DNA from: CBDAPE01 sp965198325
GTDB taxonomy: Bacteria > Pseudomonadota > Alphaproteobacteria > UBA828 > JAPUJA01
NCBI GenBank assembly: GCA_965198325.1
Contig: CBDAPE010000002.1
Coordinates: 1 to 47,405 of the forward strand
Direction: 5' to 3'
DNA: 47,405 nucleotides
Shown one piece after another: positions 15,500 to 24,537 of the stretch. Within the stretch, counting starts at the first letter, position 1. Each line of letters opens with the position of its first letter. Below the pieces are notes generated by a model. The model worked only from the letters and a program-made list of their open reading frames with translations, made no database searches and was not told where the DNA came from. A program made the translations under genes and the position numbers.

Positions 15500-16444
15500 T
15501 CAGGTGAAGACGATGCGCGGAAAGTAGCAGGGAACGATCCAGTTCGGCTTGTCGACCACCTGGCTCAGGCGAAGATCGGCGCAGGCGCTGCACAGGAGAT
15601 AGACATCGACAGGCGCGAGCTGTTGCTGGGCGCTGATAAGTTTCGACCATGCGGCGCAGCGCCGTGGGGCATTCTCCAGCAAATCCGGGCCGATTCCGGT
15701 CGTTACCTCGTAGCCTGCTCCGGAGAGATGGTCGGTCGTCGAACCCGGTGTCGTAAAGTGCGGCGCCGAAGGAGCACCGCCTTTGACCAGCTCGATTCTT
15801 GCCGTGATGTCAATCGGGCTCTCAACACCCGTCCCGCACACCTCGCCCTCACCCTGGGCGGCGTGGGGATCGCCGGCGGAGAGCAGGACGCCGTGAACCT
15901 GTACCGGCAAATAGAGGACCGTGCCGACGCCGATGTCCCGGATGTCCATGGTCCCCCCGACCGCCTCGCGGGGTGGCAGGATGTCGTGCTGGCCGGGTTC
16001 CTTCAAAGCCGTGCCGATCGAGCCCACCAGCGGCTTGAACGGAACCCGCGCGTGGGTCCCCTCATAGGGAACCGGTTCCGCGAGTGCTGGGTCGTAATGC
16101 CAGCGATGGATGTAGGGATCGGGAAAATCCTCGGCGAGCAGGCCAAAATTCGGAATGTTGGCCGACCAGCCCCAGCCCGAAGGCGTGAAGTCGAGGATGG
16201 TGATCTTGAGTGCGTCGCCGGGTTTCGCGCCATCGACGAATACCGGCCCGGTCACCGGATTGACATTGCGAAAATCGATATTGGGGACGTCTTCGGCCGT
16301 CGATCCAGGGGTAATCTGGCCGTTCGAGGCGTCGAGCGTCTCGAAATAGACTTCGTCGCCCGATTCGATCGAAAGCACCGGCGGAATGGAATTGTCCCAG
16401 CAGGTATTGCGGTGCTCGCGGGAAATTCGATGATTGGTTGCCAC
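15500..16444 (-). CDS. acetamidase/formamidase family protein
   Basis: This protein of about 314 residues belongs to the FmdA/AmdA family of amide hydrolases. Typical elements are HRNTCWDNSIPPVLSIESGD at the start, NPVTGPVFVDGAKPGDALKI, ILDFTPSGWGWSANIPNFG and the metal/substrate-region sequence VHGVLLSAGDPHAAQGEGE, which includes the conserved GD-x-H-A-x-Q-G-x-G-E pattern. I chose GTG at 16444 because TTGGAG stands 6 bases before it and the length then fits the family; an in-frame start at 16513 would add 23 unrelated residues. The enzyme releases ammonia from short-chain amides. It is minus-strand and divergent from the CoA-transferase gene. The C-terminus reads through SACADLRLSQVVDKPNWIVP, a family hallmark. 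Confidence 0.85.
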   Translation of the reverse strand: MATNHRISREHRNTCWDNSIPPVLSIESGDEVYFETLDASNGQITPGSTAEDVPNIDFRNVNPVTGPVFVDGAKPGDALKITILDFTPSGWGWSANIPNFGLLAEDFPDPYIHRWHYDPALAEPVPYEGTHARVPFKPLVGSIGTALKEPGQHDILPPREAVGGTMDIRDIGVGTVLYLPVQVHGVLLSAGDPHAAQGEGEVCGTGVESPIDITARIELVKGGAPSAPHFTTPGSTTDHLSGAGYEVTTGIGPDLLENAPRRCAAWSKLISAQQQLAPVDVYLLCSACADLRLSQVVDKPNWIVPCYFPRIVFT

Positions 16445-16560
16445 GGTTGGCTCCAAGGGTGGCACGACGAATGACGCCAATCCTGCGCGAATCGCGGGAC
16501 AGGTGCAAGCCACCCGGGCCGGACGCTTGCGAGGGGCAGCAAATCGGTCACAATGTGGCG

Positions 16561-17721
16561 ATGTCTGATTCGCTTCCCCTGAGCGGTATCACAGTGGTCG
16601 AACTGGGTCACAGCGTGGCTGCGCCCTATGCGGGCTTGATTCTCGCCGGGCTAGGCGCCGACGTAATCAAGGTGGAAAATCCCGATGGCGGCGATCATGC
16701 GCGGGACTGGGGCCCGCCGTTCTGGCACGGCGCCGCGGCGATCTTCCAGACGCTCAATCGCGATAAGACGGGGGTCAGCGTGGATCTTGCGAACGATGAA
16801 GCGCGGGCGCTCTTGCGGGCCCTGATCGTCGAGCGGGCGGACGTCGTGCTCCAGAACATGCGGCCCGGCATTGCCGAGCGGTTCGGGCTGGGTGCCGAAG
16901 AGTTGCGGGCGGAGAAAGCCGAGCTCATCTATTGTACGATCGGGGCCTTCGGTGCGGTGGGCCCGCTGGCGGACAGGCCGGGCTACGATCCCCTGATGCA
17001 GGGGTTCGCCGGGATTATGAGCGTGACCGGCGAGGTGGACGGCGAGCCCGTACGCGCTGGGACCTCGATTATCGATATGGGAGCAGGAATGTGGGCTGCA
17101 ATCGGCGTGCTCGCCGCCCTCGAACGCCGCCATCGGACCGGCGAAGGCGGGGCGGTCGGGACCTCGTTGCTGGAAACCGGCGTGGCGTGGATGGCCTACC
17201 ATGTCGCCAATTACCTCAGCGACGGTATGATCGCGGGGCGTTACGGCTCGGCCACGCCGGTCATGGTGCCCTACCAGGCATTTCCGACGGCGGACGGCTC
17301 ACTCATCGTTGCTGCCGGTAACGACGGCCTTTTCGCCAAGCTTTGCGGCGTGCTCGAGCGGCCCGGCTGGATCGACGACGAGCGCTTCGCGACCAACGCG
17401 GGCAGGGTGGTCAATCGTGCGGTGTTGATTGGCGAAATGATCGAAATCTTCCGGGTTGAGCGCACGGATTTCTGGATCAAGCGGCTTGATGCCGCAGGCG
17501 TGCCCAATGCACCGGTCCAGACCGTTGACGAGATGCTCGCTCATCCCCAGACCCGGGCGCTGGACATGGTCCAGCCCTCGCCCGACGGTGAGATCGCGCT
17601 TGTCGGATTGCCGCTCAGTTTCGAAGGCGAGCGACCGCCCTTCCTGCGCCGCCCCCCGGCGCTGGGCGAGAACAATGCAGAGACGTTCGGCACAGGCCCC
17701 AAGGAGAACGGCGATGAGTAA
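16561..17721 (+). CDS. class III CoA-transferase (CaiB/BaiF family)
   Basis: This 386-residue protein has all the hallmarks of family III CoA-transferases: LSGITVVELGHSVAAPYAGL at the start, GADVIKVENPDGGDHAR, FQTLNRDKTGVSVDL, and the catalytic aspartate in GYDPLMQGFAGIMSVTG. It moves CoA between carboxylates through an aspartyl-CoA anhydride. The upstream in-frame ATG at 16438 is unlikely; ATG at 16561 gives normal length. Its last 8 bases overlap the enoyl-CoA hydratase start, showing translational coupling. Together with the next two genes it forms a carboxylate activation, hydration and retro-Claisen-type cleavage trio. Confidence 0.88.
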   Translation: MSDSLPLSGITVVELGHSVAAPYAGLILAGLGADVIKVENPDGGDHARDWGPPFWHGAAAIFQTLNRDKTGVSVDLANDEARALLRALIVERADVVLQNMRPGIAERFGLGAEELRAEKAELIYCTIGAFGAVGPLADRPGYDPLMQGFAGIMSVTGEVDGEPVRAGTSIIDMGAGMWAAIGVLAALERRHRTGEGGAVGTSLLETGVAWMAYHVANYLSDGMIAGRYGSATPVMVPYQAFPTADGSLIVAAGNDGLFAKLCGVLERPGWIDDERFATNAGRVVNRAVLIGEMIEIFRVERTDFWIKRLDAAGVPNAPVQTVDEMLAHPQTRALDMVQPSPDGEIALVGLPLSFEGERPPFLRRPPALGENNAETFGTGPKENGDE

Positions 17722-18508
17722 GGCTCCGAACTATCTCCGGCTCGAAACCCCGGAGCCTGGTCTTGTGCTGGCAACCCTCGACCGGCCCGCGGCGAACAAC
17801 GCCTTCAACACGGCGTTGGGCGAGGAAATTCTGGCCGCCTTCGAAGGGCTTGTAAAGAACCCCGGCGAAACCCGTTGCGTCGTCGTCACGGGCGCAGGCG
17901 AGAAGGCGTTTTGTGCCGGCGCGGACCTGAAGGAGCGCGAGGGCATGACCGACGACGTGTGGTTCGCCCAGCACGCTATTTTCGAAACCATGATGCACGC
18001 CGTGGTCGATTGCCCGGTGCCGGTCATTGCCGCGGTAAACGGAGCGGCCATGGGCGGCGGCTTCGAGTTGATGCTGTGTTGCGATTTGGCCTATGCGTCG
18101 ACCACAGCGCGCTTTGCGTTGCCCGAGGTGACCCGTGGGATCATGCCCGGCGGTGGCGGAACCCAGACCCTGGCCCGCGCGATCGGCGAACGCCGCGCCA
18201 AGGAGGTGATCTTTTCCGGCCGGCCGATCGACGCCGAGACGGCTTTGGCATGGGGCGTCGTCAACCGGCTCTGCGATCCTGACCGGCTGTTGCCCGAAAC
18301 GCTCGATCTCGCCACTGCGATCGTCGCCAACGCGCCGCTCTCGATCCGTCAGACAAAGAAGGCGATCCATTGGGGTCTGCAAATGGATCAGCGCACGGGC
18401 ATGTATCTCGAAATTGAGTCCTATAACCAGCTGATCCCGACCGAGGACCGCCTGGAGGGCGTGCGCGCCTTCAACGAGAAGCGCCCGCCCCGCTTCAAGG
18501 GCCGCTAG
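17714..18508 (+). CDS. enoyl-CoA hydratase/isomerase (crotonase family)
   Basis: This 264-residue crotonase has the oxyanion-hole segments KAFCAGADLKER and NGAAMGGGFELMLCCD. The two glutamates that hydratases use are both present: E in GGFELML and E in FALPEVTRGIMPGGGGTQ. It should therefore be a true enoyl-CoA hydratase rather than a glutamate-less isomerase or dehalogenase. ATG at 17714 lies inside the end of the CoA-transferase gene, with GGAGAACG upstream. The neighbouring HMG-CoA-lyase-like gene suggests a branched 3-hydroxy-3-methylacyl-CoA intermediate, as in leucine or isoprenoid breakdown (inference). Confidence 0.88.
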   Translation: MSKAPNYLRLETPEPGLVLATLDRPAANNAFNTALGEEILAAFEGLVKNPGETRCVVVTGAGEKAFCAGADLKEREGMTDDVWFAQHAIFETMMHAVVDCPVPVIAAVNGAAMGGGFELMLCCDLAYASTTARFALPEVTRGIMPGGGGTQTLARAIGERRAKEVIFSGRPIDAETALAWGVVNRLCDPDRLLPETLDLATAIVANAPLSIRQTKKAIHWGLQMDQRTGMYLEIESYNQLIPTEDRLEGVRAFNEKRPPRFKGR

Positions 18509-18517
18509 GAGGACGTC

Positions 18518-19450
18518 ATGGCGTCGATGCCCGAAGTCCGTATCCGCGAAGTCGGCATGCGCGACGGCCTGCAGAATATAGAGACCTTCATGCCGACCGA
18601 GGCAAAGCAGGCCTGGTGTTCCGCCGAGGTTGCCGCCGGCGTGCGCGAGATGGAAGTCTGTTCTTTCGTGCCGTCCAAGCTCATCCCGCAGTTCGCCGAT
18701 GCGGAAGCCGTGGTCGCCCATGCGCTGGCAATCGAGGCGCTTACGGCCGTCGCATTGATCCCCAACCTCAGCGGAGCGGAGCGGGGCGTCGACCTCGGCG
18801 TGTCCAAGATGGTCTATGTGCTCTCGGCAAGCGAGAGCCACAACCAGGCTAACGTGCGCCGGTCCACGGCCGAATCGCTTGAGGATTTCGCGCGAATCGT
18901 CGCCTTGCGGAACAGTCTGCCGAATGACCGGCGCTTCGTTCTGGCGTCGTCGGTCTCGACCAGCTTCGGCTGTACCATAGAAGGCGCGGTCGATGAGGAC
19001 CGGGTGCACGAACTGGCCGAAAAGCTCGCATCCTTCGGCGCCGACGAGATTGTTTTGGCCGATACGGTGGGCTACGGCGCGCCGGGGCCGGTTCGGCGGG
19101 TTTTCGCGGCGGTGCAACGGGACATCTCACCGGTGCCCGTCGCTGCGCATTTTCACGACACGCGGGGCCTGGGTCTGGCCAACGCGCTCGCTGCGTTCGA
19201 AGAAGGCGTGCGCGAATTCGACGCGTCGCTCGGAGGGCTCGGCGGCTGTCCTTACGCGCCCAGGGCGACCGGCAACGTCGTGACCGAGGATCTCGCCTTC
19301 ATGTTCGAGTCGATGGGAGTTTCGACGGGGATCGATCTCGAGCGTCTGATGGCAGTGCGCGGCGTGATCGCCAGTGCCCTGCCGGACGTCGAACTGCACG
19401 GCAATCTCGCCCGGGCTGGTCTGCCGAAGGACTTCCGCGCCGCCCTCTAG
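18518..19450 (+). CDS. hydroxymethylglutaryl-CoA lyase family aldolase
   Basis: This 310-residue TIM-barrel protein is of the HMG-CoA lyase/DRE-TIM family. Visible active-site parts are EVGMRDGLQN (R-D), AAHFHDTRGLGLAN (metal histidines H-x-H) and the flexible loop GGLGGCPYAPRATGN with the catalytic cysteine. It cleaves 3-hydroxy-3-methylglutaryl-CoA, or a close 3-hydroxyacyl-CoA analogue, to acetyl-CoA plus an oxo acid. AGGA lies just before ATG, 9 bases after the hydratase stop. The 3' end overlaps the convergent hydantoinase-B stop by four bases. Confidence 0.87.
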   Translation: MASMPEVRIREVGMRDGLQNIETFMPTEAKQAWCSAEVAAGVREMEVCSFVPSKLIPQFADAEAVVAHALAIEALTAVALIPNLSGAERGVDLGVSKMVYVLSASESHNQANVRRSTAESLEDFARIVALRNSLPNDRRFVLASSVSTSFGCTIEGAVDEDRVHELAEKLASFGADEIVLADTVGYGAPGPVRRVFAAVQRDISPVPVAAHFHDTRGLGLANALAAFEEGVREFDASLGGLGGCPYAPRATGNVVTEDLAFMFESMGVSTGIDLERLMAVRGVIASALPDVELHGNLARAGLPKDFRAAL

Positions 19451-21222
19451 GCAGTGTCACGCTCTTTCCTGATTATTTCGCGTAGCGCGACGGTTGGGCC
19501 GGTGTCGACGGTGCTTCTGGTCCCGTCGACCACCACGCCATAAATCTGCCGCGCGGCTTCAAGGCTGACATAGCCGTCGATTACGTCTGCCAGGACCTCC
19601 TCCGCAGGGCGCTCCAGCGGATCGCCGTAGCCGCCGCTGCCCGCGGGCTGCATGATGACGCGATCGCCGTGGTGAACGGTTTTGCGTTGTCCCTTTGCAG
19701 GTAACAGCTCCACGCTGCCGCTGGCGCGTTCGATAGCGACGTGGAGGAGGGCGCCGGGCTCGCCGCCAAATAGGCCCGCTGGCCGGATCCGGCCGCGCTC
19801 GCCGTTCGTGCTCAGGCTGGCTTCCTCGAAACCGATCCGGTAGACGCGACGCGCGGTGCAGCCGCCCCGCCAGCGTCCGGCGCCGCCACTGTCGGGAACG
19901 ATCGACCATTCGTCGATCGTGAGCGGCGAGTCGAATTCAATCTGCTCGACCGACTGACTTCCCACATTGCCGACATGGACCCGGATCGCGCTCACGCCAT
20001 CCTTGTCGGGCCGGGCGCCCATGCCGCCGCCATGGACGTCGATAGCGCCCACATAATCGCGACGCATCGCGTGGCGGCGTGCTGCGTCGGGGTCGTGGCC
20101 GCCGAATACGGTCGTTGCCGCGGTGTCGTAGCTTTGGGCGATCACGCGGTTTGGAATTGCGGGTGCCAGGGCGGTGAGCACCATGTCGATGACCCGGGGC
20201 GAAGTCTCGGTATTGCCGCTGACGACGGAAGCAGGGTAACGGCAATTGAGGATCGAGCCCTCGGGAGCGGAAATCGATATCGGTCGGTAGCACCCCTGGT
20301 TGATGGGAATTGCCGGGTCGGTTACCGCCTTGATGGTGAACCAAGTGCTGTTCATGGTCACTGCCATCGGGCAGTTCACGCCGCCCCTGACCTGGGGCCC
20401 GGAGCCGGCATAATCGACGGTAATGGAATCGCCGTCGACCGTGACCGCGACCCGAATCGGCACGAGATCGTCGGGCCATCCCGGCGCGGTTACAGGCTCG
20501 ATGAAATCCTCGGCCTGGTAGGTGCCGTCGGGAATTCGCTCGATCTCCGCCCGCATCAAGCGTTCGGAATAATCCAGCGCCTCGCGCATTGTGTCGCGTA
20601 GAACAACCGCGCCGTATTTCCCGACCAGGGCGAGCAAACGGCGCTCGCCGACAAAGGTGCCGGCATACTGAGCCTGGATATCGAGCATGCGGTTCGCCGG
20701 GTCGCGGGTGTTCTGGATTATCAAAGTCATGACATCGTCGACCGGCACATCCTTGCGGAAGAGCCGGACGGGCGGGATGCGGATGCCTTCGCCGAAGATG
20801 TCCCAGGTCACCGGTGCATAGCTGCCGGGGCTCTGGCCGCCGATGTCGGACCAGTGGCCCCGGGTCATGGTGTAGCCGATGATCTCGCCGTCGTGGAACA
20901 CGGGGCGGGTAAATTGCATGTCCGGCTGGTGGTTGCCGCCCGCGAGATAGGCGTCGTTGCCCACGATGACATCGCCCGGTTCGAGATTTTCGACTCCGAT
21001 GGCCTCGACCATTGCGCGCGTCGAAATCACCGCCGAGCCGAGCATGGTGGGAATGTCGTTGCCCTGGGCGATGAGTTGCATGTCCGCGTCGAAGATTGCC
21101 GCCGATACATCGCCGCCCGAATGGATAATCGGACTTGCCGCGGTCCGCATCATTGCGACCTTCATTTCGCGCGCGGCCGCATAAAGCCCGCTTCGGATGA
21201 TCTCGTATGTGACCTTGTCCAT
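19447..21222 (-). CDS. hyuB: hydantoinase B / 5-oxoprolinase-type subunit
   Basis: This 591-residue HyuB-family protein opens DKVTYEIIRSGLYAAAREM and has the conserved blocks SPIIHSGGDVSAAIFDADM, DVIVGNDAYLAGGNHQPDM, TRGHWSDIGGQSPGSY and the C-terminal GSGGYGDPLERP. With HyuA it forms ATP-dependent amidases or carboxylases (N-methylhydantoinase, 5-oxoprolinase, acetophenone/acetone carboxylase relatives). Its ATG shares one base with the HyuA stop (TGATG), so the pair is translationally coupled. Substrate class cannot be told from sequence alone. Neighbouring amidase and CoA genes fit breakdown of a cyclic amide or an aryl ketone (inference). Confidence 0.87.
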   Translation of the reverse strand: MDKVTYEIIRSGLYAAAREMKVAMMRTAASPIIHSGGDVSAAIFDADMQLIAQGNDIPTMLGSAVISTRAMVEAIGVENLEPGDVIVGNDAYLAGGNHQPDMQFTRPVFHDGEIIGYTMTRGHWSDIGGQSPGSYAPVTWDIFGEGIRIPPVRLFRKDVPVDDVMTLIIQNTRDPANRMLDIQAQYAGTFVGERRLLALVGKYGAVVLRDTMREALDYSERLMRAEIERIPDGTYQAEDFIEPVTAPGWPDDLVPIRVAVTVDGDSITVDYAGSGPQVRGGVNCPMAVTMNSTWFTIKAVTDPAIPINQGCYRPISISAPEGSILNCRYPASVVSGNTETSPRVIDMVLTALAPAIPNRVIAQSYDTAATTVFGGHDPDAARRHAMRRDYVGAIDVHGGGMGARPDKDGVSAIRVHVGNVGSQSVEQIEFDSPLTIDEWSIVPDSGGAGRWRGGCTARRVYRIGFEEASLSTNGERGRIRPAGLFGGEPGALLHVAIERASGSVELLPAKGQRKTVHHGDRVIMQPAGSGGYGDPLERPAEEVLADVIDGYVSLEAARQIYGVVVDGTRSTVDTGPTVALREIIRKERDTA

Positions 21223-23279
21223 CAGGCCGCTTCCTCGAGATCGATAATCAGATTGCCCGCGCCGTCGGTCCGCGCCGATTGTCCGGCGTCGAGAACGATG
21301 CTGGAGCTGGCCTCCTCGATTACGGCCGGGCCCGTGATCGCCGCGCCCCCGCCAATCGACTCGCGGTCATAGCAGGCGAGTTTGCTAAAGCGTCCGTGAA
21401 GAAAGACCTCCCGGACGCCCGTCGCGTCCGGCAGAATTGCGTCACCTTCGTCGTCGGCGCCCGTTGCGAAACCACCGAGACTACCCGTCGCCTGGATGCG
21501 AAGATTGGCCAGCAGGATCGGGCGACCAGGCTGGTCGAAATTCCACAGTCGCTTGTGGTCGATCGCGAAGTCCTGGGCCAACCGCTGGAGCGTCTCCGTA
21601 TCGACGCGCCCGCCACATTCGATTGCGATGGTTTCCGCCTGGGCGAGATAGCTGCAATCGACGCCCCGGGTCAGAATGACGTCGCCGTCTGCAACTCCTG
21701 CCGCCGCCATGTGAGCCCGGGCCTCTTCTTCGAGAGTGGCGAAACGGGCCTCGATCGCCGCGGGATCGAGCTCGTCGATGACACCGTTGATTGGGGCTTG
21801 GAGATCGTGCCTCATGTCGGCGATCAGCATCCCGCAGGCGGAGAACAGGCCGGGCAAGGGCGGCACCACGATTCGCGACAGGTCGAGTTCACGAGCAAGA
21901 TCGACCGCATGAACGGGTCCGGCACCGCCGAAGGGGATGTAGACGCAATCCCGCGGATCGTGGCCTCGCTCGACGGTGACCAGGCGGACGGCCTGGGCCA
22001 TCAGGGCGTTGGCTAGTGAGCGAACCGCCTGGGCCGCCTGAACGACCTCCATCCCGAACGGTTCGGCGAGATGATTGCTGATGGCGCGCCGGGCGGCGTC
22101 GGCGTCGAGATCGACGGTTCCGCCGAGGGCACGGCCGGGGTCGACATAGCCCAGGACGAGATTGCAGTCGGTTACCGTGGGTCGATCGCCGCCGCGCCCG
22201 TAACAGGCGGGTCCCGGCTCCGCACCGGCGCTTTCCGGGCCGATCCGCAAACCCCCGCCCGCGTCGACCCAGGCGATCGAGCCGCCGCCCGCGCCAATCG
22301 ATTCGATGTCGAGGGTGGGAACGCGCACGGCATGGCTGTTGAGCATGGTCTGATGACGGACTTGCGGCCGAAAATCACGAATCACCGAGACGTCGAAACT
22401 TGTCCCGCCCATGTCGCCGGTAATCGCATGGGGGATCCCGAGTCGACGGCACAGAGCGACGGCCGCCGTCACGCCGCCGGCGGGGCCGGATTCGAGCAGC
22501 GCGACCGGCCGTTGCGCGATACTGGCCGGTTTGGCGAGCCCGCCGTTCGATTGCATGAAATGAATATCGGCGGTTACGTGGGCTTCGGCGAAGTGCTCGC
22601 CTACGGCGGCAATGTAGCCGACGCAGTGCGGGCCCAGCGTCGCGTTGATGACCGTCGTACTGGTCCGCTCGTATTCGTGAATTTCCGGGTTGACCTCGTG
22701 GGATGCGGTAAAGAACAGGTCAGGGCATGACTTGCGACCTCGGGCGACCGCACGGGATTCGTGGTCCGGGTTGACGTGGGCGTTGAGAAGGCAGATCGCG
22801 ACGGCCTCGATCCCGTCCCTGTCGGCGTCCGTCAGAAGGGTGTCGAGTTCGGTGAGATCGAGGGGCACGGCCATCGTGCCGTCGAACAGCGTTCGCTCGG
22901 TTACTTCGAGGCAGCGACGACGGGGTACCAGCGGTGTGGGGTTGGTGAAAAACAGGTCATAGAGATCGGCCCGGTCATGGCGAGAAACGCGGCGGATTTC
23001 GAGAAGATCGCGAAATCCCCGGGTTGCGATCAGCGCAGTCTTCGCCCCCTTGCCTTCGATCAGGAGGTTGGTGGCGATCGTCGTGCCGTGGCCGATAAAG
23101 TCGATCGACTCGCCGCCGATACCGGCCTGCCTGAGAATTTCCAGGAGGCCCGCCCCGGCCCCGATAGCGGGATCGTCCCGTGAGGTGGGCACCTTGGCAG
23201 CATCGATCTGTCCCGTGGCGTCGTTATAGAGGATGACGTCGGTAAAGGTGCCGCCGACGTCGATTCCGAGGCGCCTCAT
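21222..23279 (-). CDS. hyuA: hydantoinase A / 5-oxoprolinase-type ATP-binding subunit
   Basis: This protein of about 685 residues is of the HyuA family, with the ASKHA-type phosphate loop RRLGIDVGGTFTDVILYN at the start. Other family blocks are GHGTTIATNLLIEGKGAKTA, MQSNGGLAKPASIAQRP, ESGPAGGVTAAVALCRR, GDMGGTSFDVSVIRD and FGGAGPVHAVDLARELDLSR. It is the ATP-hydrolysing, ring-activating partner of hyuB. An in-frame start at 23318 exists, but ATG at 23279 begins directly at the conserved N-terminus. The gene is transcribed away from a small plus-strand membrane-protein gene. Confidence 0.88.
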   Translation of the reverse strand: MRRLGIDVGGTFTDVILYNDATGQIDAAKVPTSRDDPAIGAGAGLLEILRQAGIGGESIDFIGHGTTIATNLLIEGKGAKTALIATRGFRDLLEIRRVSRHDRADLYDLFFTNPTPLVPRRRCLEVTERTLFDGTMAVPLDLTELDTLLTDADRDGIEAVAICLLNAHVNPDHESRAVARGRKSCPDLFFTASHEVNPEIHEYERTSTTVINATLGPHCVGYIAAVGEHFAEAHVTADIHFMQSNGGLAKPASIAQRPVALLESGPAGGVTAAVALCRRLGIPHAITGDMGGTSFDVSVIRDFRPQVRHQTMLNSHAVRVPTLDIESIGAGGGSIAWVDAGGGLRIGPESAGAEPGPACYGRGGDRPTVTDCNLVLGYVDPGRALGGTVDLDADAARRAISNHLAEPFGMEVVQAAQAVRSLANALMAQAVRLVTVERGHDPRDCVYIPFGGAGPVHAVDLARELDLSRIVVPPLPGLFSACGMLIADMRHDLQAPINGVIDELDPAAIEARFATLEEEARAHMAAAGVADGDVILTRGVDCSYLAQAETIAIECGGRVDTETLQRLAQDFAIDHKRLWNFDQPGRPILLANLRIQATGSLGGFATGADDEGDAILPDATGVREVFLHGRFSKLACYDRESIGGGAAITGPAVIEEASSSIVLDAGQSARTDGAGNLIIDLEEAA

Positions 23280-23448
23280 GCTGTTTCGATCCTTCCAATG
23301 CGTCCACACGCGCGGCAATCGCGGCGCGACATCTTCATATGACGGTTCACCGTGCGATTCGAGGAAAAATTCACGGCTAATTGCAACGAAACTTTAATCA
23401 ATCCGTCCTAATACGGTAGATGAGCATGACCAGAAATGGAGGTCGGCC

Positions 23449-23730
23449 ATGGCCATGAGCCACGTCAGCGATCATGAAAGTTTCCTAATTCCGGGAGGCT
23501 TCGTCGGCGACCAACGCTTCCTAAAGGTCCCGGCATTCATTGGCATGCTTCAGGGTGCATTTTACACGTCTCTGAGCTGGCTCGTTCTGGGCGGCCTGTT
23601 TTTGATCAGTTCCATCACCTTCGGCATCGGCATCGCCCTTGCCGGACGGCTTCCCCAGCTCTTTTCGATCCCGCACTCGCGAATTGCCTCGTCCTCCCGC
23701 CGTTACGCCTTCACCCGGCGCCAGGCTTAG
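23449..23730 (+). CDS. small membrane protein of unknown function
   Basis: This 93-residue protein has a strong ribosome site (GGAGGT, 5 bases before ATG). The middle is hydrophobic (about residues 30-66: FYTSLSWLVLGGLFLISSIT then FGIGIALAG), enough for one or two membrane segments, and the tail is basic (SSSRRYAFTRRQA). I do not recognise the family. It stands alone between divergent hyuA and the MipA-type gene. Confidence 0.5.
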   Translation: MAMSHVSDHESFLIPGGFVGDQRFLKVPAFIGMLQGAFYTSLSWLVLGGLFLISSITFGIGIALAGRLPQLFSIPHSRIASSSRRYAFTRRQA

Positions 23731-23784
23731 TCGCTTTCCGTAACAGCCGTTATCGCGCCCGGCGCCTGCGACCGGGGAAAATCG

Positions 23785-23813
23785 TTGTCGCCTTCTGGCG
23801 ATCCGATTAGGCT
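23785..23813 (+). promoter_or_regulatory. candidate sigma-70-like promoter for the MipA-type gene
   Basis: TTGTCG (23785-23790), 17 bases and TAGGCT (23808-23813) end 34 bases before the start at 23848. Spacing is ideal and box matches are moderate. Confidence 0.35.
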
Positions 23814-23847
23814 TTAGTCTATTCCGAGGAGGGTGACGAGCAGGCCG

Positions 23848-24501
23848 ATGGCGCTCAAATTCGGTAGACGATGGAGCCCGCGGGCTGGCGGAATCGCGGT
23901 CGCGGTCATGGCTGCGGTCGGCGCCCTGTTTTGCGGCGACCCGCCCGCCCAGGCCCAGATGTCGGCGATTCCGCATGATGCGGTGGTTCTGATCCAGGAT
24001 GGGGCGCGCCAGGCGAACCTGGGTTATGCGTATTACGGCATGGCGGGCTTCGATACCACCAACGCGGTGCTGGCTTCGATCATAAACGAGGCACGCGGCC
24101 GTGCCGCCGGATCGATCATGGGGCTCGCAGCTGTCACAGCAGTGGAGCGTTACCCGGTCCTCCTGCCTCAGATCGTGCGTGCAACGGTTGAAATCGCGCC
24201 GGGGCATCGCGATGCCATCGCACGTCAGGTGGCGTTGGTCTTTCCGTTGCGTGCGGAGCAGATTTACGCGGCGGCGGGTACAGGTCCCTTACCGCCGGGC
24301 CAGCTTCCGGCGGTCCCGGCGATACCGCCGCAGGGCGCATTTGGCCCCGAACCGTCATGGACTGCGATTCCCGCCACGATCTACGAGCCCGTGGCGGTTG
24401 TGTCCGCGCCACCGCCCGAGCCGATCGCTCCGGTCACGGTGCCGACGGCGCCGGCAGCGATACCCGAGCTTCCGGGCGCTACTCCTGAGCCCATTCCCTA
24501 A
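23848..24501 (+). CDS. secreted N-terminal part of a MipA/OmpV fusion, ended by an in-frame TAA
   Basis: The product begins with a signal peptide (MALKFGRRWSPRAGG, then hydrophobic IAVAVMAAVGALF, ending PPAQAQ). A helical region follows (about residues 45-140, including GLAAVTAVERYPVLLPQIVR), then a long Pro/Ala-rich linker ending LPGATPEPIP. A TAA at 24499-24501 stops it, but the same frame continues open as PELFVADAEPRPVSEAAP into a MipA/OmpV barrel up to 25350. A single protein of about 500 residues interrupted by one nonsense codon is the simplest reading. GTG at 23833 is an alternative start, but it directly abuts GAGGAGG; ATG at 23848 has that site 15 bases away, so the start is uncertain. 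The N-terminal domain is not one I recognise. Confidence 0.6.
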   Translation: MALKFGRRWSPRAGGIAVAVMAAVGALFCGDPPAQAQMSAIPHDAVVLIQDGARQANLGYAYYGMAGFDTTNAVLASIINEARGRAAGSIMGLAAVTAVERYPVLLPQIVRATVEIAPGHRDAIARQVALVFPLRAEQIYAAAGTGPLPPGQLPAVPAIPPQGAFGPEPSWTAIPATIYEPVAVVSAPPPEPIAPVTVPTAPAAIPELPGATPEPIP

Positions 24502-24537
24502 CCCGAGCTGTTCGTCGCCGATGCCGAGCCGCGGCCG

